A DNA stretch of 64,000 nt from a virus, in IMG/VR virus record IMGVR_UViG_3300037246_002669, positions 1-64,000 of that record; one strand, given 5' to 3'. The notes under the pieces are model-generated. The model saw only the letters and a list, made by a program, of their open reading frames with translations, was not told where the DNA came from and searched no databases. The translations under genes were made by a program, and so were the position numbers. Within the stretch, counting starts at the first letter, position 1, and each line of letters starts with the position of its first letter. Below are positions 59,481 to 64,000 of the stretch, in pieces.

Positions 59481-59500
59481 TTTTGCAATAAATTGCAAAT
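59481..59500. promoter_or_regulatory. Dispersed 20-bp palindrome, copy 17
   Basis: TTTTGCAA-TAAA-TTGCAAAT, one mismatch, in the gap between the tail tube gene and the tail terminator gene, overlapping the stop codon of the latter. Confidence 0.8.
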
Positions 59501-59949
59501 TAGTTAAACAGGGTTTCTAAGTCATCCATGAACTGTATTTCAAATACCAGCCCAATACCAGCCACTGGAGCGCCGATGGGAGGCCGCAAGACTCTACTGG
59601 TCTCCTTCTCGATGATAGATGTGCAGATACCATCAAGAGTTGCGTTCCTGCCTGCATAGATCACTTTTTTAACTTCCTTCACAAAGGCATATAGTGCCTT
59701 CGTACTCGCAGGTTCCGAAGTAGCAAGCGCAAAGCACTCAACGATCACTTCCATTTCTTTGAACAGAAGGGGAAGTTTGTTGCCCCGAGTTTTAATGTTG
59801 ATGGTCTTCTCGGGAAATTCAAAGATATGAATGCAATCAAAGTCATCTGCAGTAGGATGGTCTTTCGGATTTCTCGCTACCATCCCAACTCCAGGAACAG
59901 TTACCATCCGTTTGTGCAACTCCGACAAAATGTTATCTCTCTGAATCAT
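59500..59949 (-). CDS. Tail terminator/completion-like protein
   Basis: A 149-residue alpha/beta protein (EMEVIVECFALATSEPAS; GIGLVFEIQFMDDLETLFN) just upstream of the tail tube. Its position and length fit the tail terminator that caps the tube before head joining. The N-terminus ILSELHKRMVTVPGVG is helical as in that family. The call depends mostly on synteny. Confidence 0.6.
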   Translation of the reverse strand: MIQRDNILSELHKRMVTVPGVGMVARNPKDHPTADDFDCIHIFEFPEKTINIKTRGNKLPLLFKEMEVIVECFALATSEPASTKALYAFVKEVKKVIYAGRNATLDGICTSIIEKETSRVLRPPIGAPVAGIGLVFEIQFMDDLETLFN

Positions 59950-60401
59950 CGCTGCAGTGCCCTTTCTATCATCTCCACAATATTCTGCGCAATATCTGCG
60001 CGTAAAGTTTCATCTTCTATCAGTGGTTGGAGTATTCCACCAACAGCTTGCCTTGAATAAACATTGTCACCACTTCGGGCGGTACGAGGACCAACACCCG
60101 GATATCTACCTTCTTCGAGCACTTCACTATAGGGTACTGTGTTATCGAAGGTGAACCCTCCTTGCACCATACTGACTGCAGACCAATCCTGCTTCATCTG
60201 GCCTGCGTGGGGATCTCGCCGCATAGTTCTTGACCTTCGCCCGGAATATCCCCGAGGGGTGTTCCTCTTTGCAAGGGCACGAATTGTTTTAGCTCCGTCT
60301 TCCATCCCGGCATAAACTGCCTCCGGGACATTAGCCAGTGCCTCAAACAGCGGCGGGTCTCCTATCAATTCTATGTGAAGTATATTGTCTCGTATCGGCA
60401 T
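59946..60401 (-). CDS. HK97 gp10-like neck/tail-completion protein
   Basis: A 151-residue protein. It starts with an amphipathic helix region (ALANVPEAVYAGMEDGAKTIRALAKRNTPRGYSG) typical of HK97 gp10-like proteins, then VPYSEVLEEGR, the usual Y-x-x-x-x-E-x-G segment, and a C-terminal helix. Encoded with the connector genes and overlapping its neighbours by 1-4 bases. Probable role: head-tail joining or tail completion. Confidence 0.7.
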   Translation of the reverse strand: MPIRDNILHIELIGDPPLFEALANVPEAVYAGMEDGAKTIRALAKRNTPRGYSGRRSRTMRRDPHAGQMKQDWSAVSMVQGGFTFDNTVPYSEVLEEGRYPGVGPRTARSGDNVYSRQAVGGILQPLIEDETLRADIAQNIVEMIERALQR

Positions 60402-60799
60402 CAGGTGAAGTCTCCCTTAACGGTGACACTGATTAGCAAGTCGAAGATGAAGTCCACGTGAAAGACCTTGTACTTGTCGCCGGTCGCTACAACTTCAATG
60501 AGATCCTTACTCCCGGCATTCATAAGGTCTGCGGAATACTGCAGCAAAATGTTCATATCCCCAATTTCCACTTCAGAATTTGAGGATGCCGCTACAGATT
60601 CCTTGGTGTGTCTTAACTTCAGCATACGGGTGGAAATGTCTTGGGTCAAAGTAGGTTGATATCCAAGGACATCATCATACTCACCTTTCCCCAGGAACAT
60701 CTTGTACAGGATGTCAACTGCCAGCACTTGGTCCTTAAACAGCCCATCAATTACCGGTGCTACAGTCTTCTTTGCCATCCCATAAAGATTAGTAAGCAT
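60401..60799 (-). CDS. Head-tail joining protein
   Basis: A 132-residue protein (MAKKTVAPVIDGLFKDQVLAVDILYKMFLGKGEYDD...) in the stopper/neck position between the adaptor and the gp10-like protein. Predicted beta-rich centre (LIEVVATGDKYKVFHVDFIFDLLISVTV). Function inferred from synteny only. Confidence 0.55.
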   Translation of the reverse strand: MLTNLYGMAKKTVAPVIDGLFKDQVLAVDILYKMFLGKGEYDDVLGYQPTLTQDISTRMLKLRHTKESVAASSNSEVEIGDMNILLQYSADLMNAGSKDLIEVVATGDKYKVFHVDFIFDLLISVTVKGDFT

Positions 60800-60820
60800 T
60801 TCTCACTCCCGTTACCTGCG

Positions 60821-61207
60821 TTAGGTTGTCGTTGTGGTGGTCGGTGCAACTGTGGTTGTGGTGGTCGGTGCAACTGTGGTTGTGGTGGTCGGAGCAACTG
60901 TCGTCGTCGTTGTGGTTGTCGGTGCAACTGTGGTTGTGGTGGTCGGTGCAACTGTGGTTGTGGTGGTCGGTGCAACTGTGGTTGTGGTGGTCGGAGCAAC
61001 TGTCGTCGTCGTTGTGGTTGTCGGAGCAACTGTCGTCGTCGTGGTTGCGGTAATTGTCGTCGTAGTGGTTGTCGGAGCCACAGTGGTTGTGGTAGTTGTT
61101 GGATAAAACACCTTGCACCGGTCAGTTCCTGGTGAAATCGCGGAACCAGACCGTGACTTTCTCCTGCCGATACTGCTGGTGATTTTCGTACTCCTGCCTA
61201 TAGGCAT
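60821..61207 (-). CDS. Small basic protein with long threonine-run tail
   Basis: A 128-residue protein. The first 36 residues are basic (GRSTKITSSIGRRKSRSGS) with one Cys; the remaining 92 are threonine runs separated by VAP, with one ITA. A good AGGAGA site precedes the ATG. It lies inside the head-tail connector cluster, not among fibres. Its end shares 29 identical bases with the end of the 42522 gene. Probably a virion surface protein anchored by its N-terminus. Confidence 0.7.
   Translation of the reverse strand: MPIGRSTKITSSIGRRKSRSGSAISPGTDRCKVFYPTTTTTTVAPTTTTTTITATTTTTVAPTTTTTTTVAPTTTTTVAPTTTTTVAPTTTTTVAPTTTTTTTVAPTTTTTVAPTTTTTVAPTTTTTT
60826..61106. repeat. Threonine-codon repeat tract
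   Basis: About 280 bp of near-identical 24-30-bp units coding T(5-7)-VAP. Several adjacent units are identical, consistent with slippage or recombination. On the plus strand it creates false Val-rich and Cys/Gly-rich frames. Confidence 0.9.
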
Positions 61208-61219
61208 GAGGAATTTCTC

Positions 61220-61807
61220 CTATGTTGTGGTAGTCGTGGACTGGGCTACGGTCGTGGTAGTCGTTAACAATGTGGTGTCACGTGTATCAACCGTTCGCCC
61301 TCGAACTTGGGTGATATACTTTTGCAATTTCAAACTTGTGGTAAACACCAATGAACGGGTGATTTTCTCCACTGCAGACCCAGCGGAAGAGGACTTTCCA
61401 GAAAGACTGACCATCAGAACCCCACCGAGGGAAATCTGGGTAGGACGAAGTCCCTCGTTGTCTCCTTCCGATACTTTAGCCATGTTGACCAATTCACGGT
61501 GAATTAGGTTATAAGCAAGTTCCACTTGCGCCTGTTTCACCACATCTGGTACGATCCTTGGATCATCTTGCGCGGTGCGAGGAAAAACTAACGCCTGTCC
61601 CTGATAAGCACGCCATCCCCGAAGCCGGAAAAATCCCAGAGCCTTTGCCCCAAGAATTAAGCGTTGTTCCTTCCCGGAAATGGTAAGTGCTAACCACTCT
61701 GTCGCATCATCAGGAAACAACTCCGCTATGAGCACATCAGCTTCTTCAACTGTCACGAAACTGTTGGACTCCCTTCCTCCGGTATTCGTAAATAGGTTCG
61801 TGCTCAT
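61220..61807 (-). CDS. Head-tail adaptor with threonine-run tail
   Basis: A 195-residue protein. The N-terminal 110 residues (SFVTVEEADVLIAELFPDDATEWLAL; KEQRLILGAKALGFFRLRGWRAY; VPDVVKQAQVELAYNLIH) match the helical layout of phage head-tail adaptor proteins (DnaT-like/gp6-type). The last 20 residues are TTLLTTTTTVAQSTTTTT, i.e. the tail type seen in other virion genes. It joins the portal to the neck. Confidence 0.72.
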   Translation of the reverse strand: MSTNLFTNTGGRESNSFVTVEEADVLIAELFPDDATEWLALTISGKEQRLILGAKALGFFRLRGWRAYQGQALVFPRTAQDDPRIVPDVVKQAQVELAYNLIHRELVNMAKVSEGDNEGLRPTQISLGGVLMVSLSGKSSSAGSAVEKITRSLVFTTSLKLQKYITQVRGRTVDTRDTTLLTTTTTVAQSTTTTT

Positions 61808-61810
61808 TGT

Positions 61811-62089
61811 TTAGATCCCCAGTGCATTTTGAGTAGGTCGTCCGCTTACATTCTGCCCTACTTCCGCCAGCGCATTCTCTTCCGGCCCGTAGGCTTCCTT
61901 CGGCAGGTTCACCGGAGCCGGTTCAGGGATCTCAGCCTTGAAGACAGGTTGCCCGTTTTCTCGTAAACGCAACAAAGCCTTTGCTTCTTCGTCTGTAACT
62001 TCCTGAGAATGACCCCCAGTGAAGTTGATCTTCCGGGCGGGAAGCATCATGATACGCTTGTCGTTTGTCAGCAGTGTAACTTTCGGCAT
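61811..62089 (-). CDS. Small head-region protein
   Basis: A 92-residue protein following the major capsid gene. It starts MPKVTLLTNDKRIMMLPARKINFTGG and has a short helix VTDEEAKALLRLRENG, then a Pro/Ala-rich extended end. Small proteins at this place are often head-fibre, decoration or connector subunits. No family recognised. Confidence 0.55.
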   Translation of the reverse strand: MPKVTLLTNDKRIMMLPARKINFTGGHSQEVTDEEAKALLRLRENGQPVFKAEIPEPAPVNLPKEAYGPEENALAEVGQNVSGRPTQNALGI

Positions 62090-62121
62090 AACTCTATTCC
62101 CCCTACAATTGGAACTTTAAC

Positions 62122-63084
62122 TTACGTAGTCGTGGTGGTGGCACCGAGGGGGTTCAGCCCGATACACTTGACCACAGCATCGACTTCCTCGTACTTCACG
62201 TCGAGACGCATGGTAAGAACGACGATGAGAACACGGGCACGGATGTCACGGTCGGTTTCCATGGAGATCTTTCTCTGTACACCCATGATCAGGTTCTTCG
62301 GGTGGGTAAAAAGAAAACTGTTATCGGGCATGAGCGCCACATCCCGCAGGGGAATGCCGAAGGGAGAGTTGCCCTGCCAGTCGGACTTGACATTTTTGTC
62401 ACCGAGGGTACTGAGCCTATCGCCCAGGTAATCCGCGTACTCCAGTTCCGTTGCCGGGGAGGAGAAGAAGGACATCTTTTTTCTGTTGCGAAGATATTTG
62501 TTCGGCATCGCATGAATGCCTTCTTTAAAGACCGCCCTGGAGATAGCCACGGGGGAAGCGGAATAATCCACCACATGACTTGTGGCCTGTTTGAGCATAC
62601 CGTCCAGAAGGGCAAGGTAATCATCGAGGGAGTCGGTATCACCGAGGAGAAGGAGTTCTTCGAGATCCAGAGCGGCACGCTCCGCGATCAGGGACATGAT
62701 GGTATCTTCGATGTTACCTCGTTCGATGTTGTCTTCCAGAACATCATAAGGAATGTGAACTTCGGCGATAACTTCCTTGGTAGTTAGTTCCACCTTATCG
62801 GTGGTGGGAGCGGAGCGGTCACCGGAAGCGAGGGCAGTGCCTGAAACCGGGGCCTTCTTCAAAATCCTCTGTCCGAAGCCGATCTTGTTGATCTGCATCT
62901 GGGGAGAATTCATGGGAACGGTGCGAATCTGGTTGATGAGCGTGGGCTGATCAATCAGCATCCTGAGAAAGGTGTTGGTTTGGGCGGGGTTAAGGTAACC
63001 GCCATTGGATACGAGCTGACTTACCGCCAAATCCGCTTTCTCAACTGCGGAACGGGCGTTGACGATGGTAAGGTTGGTAGACAT
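62122..63084 (-). CDS. Major capsid protein ending in five threonines
   Basis: A 320-residue HK97-fold-type capsid protein. Typical segments: LVSNGGYLNPAQTNTFLRMLIDQPTLINQIRTVPM near the N-terminus, VHIPYDVLEDNIERGNIEDTIMSLIAERAALDLEELLLLGD (spine helix region), and FLFTHPKNLIMGVQRKISMETDRD...RLDVKYEEVDAVVKCIGLNP near the C-terminus. The protein ends ATTTTT, the minimal form of the threonine tail, so hundreds of capsid subunits would show it. Encoded beside a scaffold/protease-like gene. Confidence 0.88.
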   Translation of the reverse strand: MSTNLTIVNARSAVEKADLAVSQLVSNGGYLNPAQTNTFLRMLIDQPTLINQIRTVPMNSPQMQINKIGFGQRILKKAPVSGTALASGDRSAPTTDKVELTTKEVIAEVHIPYDVLEDNIERGNIEDTIMSLIAERAALDLEELLLLGDTDSLDDYLALLDGMLKQATSHVVDYSASPVAISRAVFKEGIHAMPNKYLRNRKKMSFFSSPATELEYADYLGDRLSTLGDKNVKSDWQGNSPFGIPLRDVALMPDNSFLFTHPKNLIMGVQRKISMETDRDIRARVLIVVLTMRLDVKYEEVDAVVKCIGLNPLGATTTTT

Positions 63085-63126
63085 ATAAAAATCTCCTGTA
63101 CTTTAGGGTGAAATTCAAACTGGTAA

Positions 63127-63146
63127 ATTTGCAATTTATTGCAAAT
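63127..63146. promoter_or_regulatory. Dispersed 20-bp palindrome, copy 18
   Basis: Exact ATTTGCAA-TTTA-TTGCAAAT in the gap upstream of the major capsid gene. Confidence 0.85.
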
Positions 63147-63162
63147 CACTTGGAACCGAATA

Positions 63163-63999
63163 CTACCCTGCCCCACCCATGGAATTGTCGAAGCCTTCAG
63201 CTCCATTGAACATTCCGGAAAAAACAGACCCGCGCTCACCCTTCTCGGCGACATTTACCTTTGCCGGGGGAATGTCGTCTGTAACGCCTTCGGTGCCTGC
63301 GGGAACGGTTCCGAGTTGTTCGGACTTTTCAGCCACACCGGTCAGTTTCTCGCCCATTTTCTCCACGGTGGAAGCCAGGGTGGTCACGGTGTCGGTCAGT
63401 TTCTCCATATCGGTCTTCTCGGACTTCTCAGCGGAACCGCCGAGGATAGCGCCCAGTTCGGTTTTTACGGCAGGACCGGTGGCTTTTACTACGGCATCCG
63501 TGATAAAAGTTGCCATTTCTTCCTTGGTGGCAAACAGATCTTTACTCATGTCTGATTCTCCTTTTGTTGCAGGAATAACGGGGGTACTGTTACCTGCGGG
63601 TTTAGGATCGGTCTTGACTGCGACTGATCTATCCTGTTTTTGTACATCAACTTTCTCAGTGCCCGCAGCAGTCAAGCCGAGTTCCACAAAATTCCGGAAC
63701 CCATCAATGGCCGCAAGTACAGCGGCTTTACGTGCGGCGGGATCAGTTGCCGATTGATTCAGAAGGGACATCACTGCGTCCTCCATGTCCCACAACTCTC
63801 CGTAAAACTGGTCCCTGAACGCGTTTGCCATCTGTGTCGTTGCGTCCGTATTATAGGACAGCGGAGACACAGGCATACCATCTGCCTTTTCCGCCTGGGC
63901 AGCACTTATCATCAGGGGATTTTCAACTCCCGTGACATCAGTTTTCAGTGCTCCCACCAGTACGTGACCAGCTCCCCCTTCGAGTTTCATCAATACCAT
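63163..63999 (-). CDS. Prohead protease/scaffold-like protein, cut by window edge
   Basis: At least 278 residues; the frame runs to the right edge and the apparent ATG at 63999 may be internal. The visible part has ENPLMISAAQAEKADGMPVSPLSY, a helix with RDQFYGELWDMEDAVMSLLNQS...FVELGL (like the C-terminal part of XkdF/DUF2213-type serine protease-scaffold proteins), then a long coiled-coil, Lys/Glu-rich scaffold (TVTTLASTVEKMGEKLTGVAEKSEQL). It would cleave and/or scaffold the prohead built from the next gene's product. The protease domain, if present, is outside the window. Confidence 0.65.
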   Translation of the reverse strand: MVLMKLEGGAGHVLVGALKTDVTGVENPLMISAAQAEKADGMPVSPLSYNTDATTQMANAFRDQFYGELWDMEDAVMSLLNQSATDPAARKAAVLAAIDGFRNFVELGLTAAGTEKVDVQKQDRSVAVKTDPKPAGNSTPVIPATKGESDMSKDLFATKEEMATFITDAVVKATGPAVKTELGAILGGSAEKSEKTDMEKLTDTVTTLASTVEKMGEKLTGVAEKSEQLGTVPAGTEGVTDDIPPAKVNVAEKGERGSVFSGMFNGAEGFDNSMGGAG

Positions 64000-64000
64000 T

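Noticed and set aside
60641-61135. Plus-strand frame giving a Cys/Gly/Arg-rich protein
   Set aside because: Produced by reading the Thr-codon repeat in another frame; no ribosome site and no conserved domain.
1-64000. CRISPR array, integrase, transposase, tRNA or rRNA genes
   Set aside because: Looked for; no regularly spaced repeats, recombinase motifs or structural RNA genes could be supported.

Overview
This window is part of a double-stranded DNA tailed-phage genome, probably a long-tailed siphovirus. It encodes a portal, large terminase, major capsid protein, tail tube, a tail-assembly chaperone with a -1 frameshift, a tape measure, GH24 lysozyme and its own replisome. No ribosomal genes, tRNAs, integrase, CRISPR arrays or host genes were seen. 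The host is not identifiable; sigma70-type promoters and AAGGAGG ribosome sites only indicate an ordinary bacterium. Every convincing gene lies on the minus strand, so transcription runs from high to low coordinates. The gene at the right edge is cut by the window.

Layout, right to left (the direction of transcription). 63.99-59.5 kb: a protease/scaffold-like partial gene, major capsid protein and head-tail connector genes. 59.5-42.2 kb: tail tube, chaperone with frameshift, a 1289-aa tape measure, a string of beta-rich distal-tail proteins, a 1260-aa Cys-rich repeat protein and a LamG/threonine-rich protein. 42.2-41.6 kb: two holin-like membrane proteins. 41.5-37.0 kb: glycan cassette (GT4, GT9, GT2, sugar epimerase). 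36.2-33.5 kb: a uracil-DNA-glycosylase/DNA polymerase A fusion. 33.4-30.8 kb: portal and minor head protein. 30.7-27.9 kb: small early-type genes, each with its own promoter and terminator, including DUF1257- and DUF2997-type proteins and a probable small RNA. 27.9-27.0 kb: a gene-free candidate origin. 27.0-15 kb: replication and recombination (initiator-like, DnaB helicase, primase, SSB with six tandem repeats, SF2 helicase, RecA, nucleases, RuvC-like resolvase). 14.9-9.4 kb: Ycf46-like AAA ATPase, histone-H1-tailed protein, a GT-B glycosyltransferase. 9.4-4.6 kb: ParB-like protein, probable small terminase, and large terminase interrupted by an intein. 4.6-1.2 kb: small genes and the lysozyme. 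1-1140: gene-free, repetitive, alternating purine/pyrimidine DNA.

Three things stand out. (1) Six virion-type genes carry threonine-run segments (TTTTT with VAP/LPP/ATP spacers), mostly as C-terminal tails, and the major capsid protein ends in five threonines; the phage also encodes a set of glycan genes. (2) A 20-bp palindrome, ATTTGCAA-N4-TTGCAAAT, occurs about 18 times across 63 kb in promoters, gaps and genes, like a dispersed operator or partition-site system. (3) A Ycf46-type AAA ATPase, a DUF1257 protein and a DUF2997 protein, which as far as I recall are linked in bacterial genomes, occur together in one phage with unknown function.

Functional calls rest on motifs read by eye; no database search was run.
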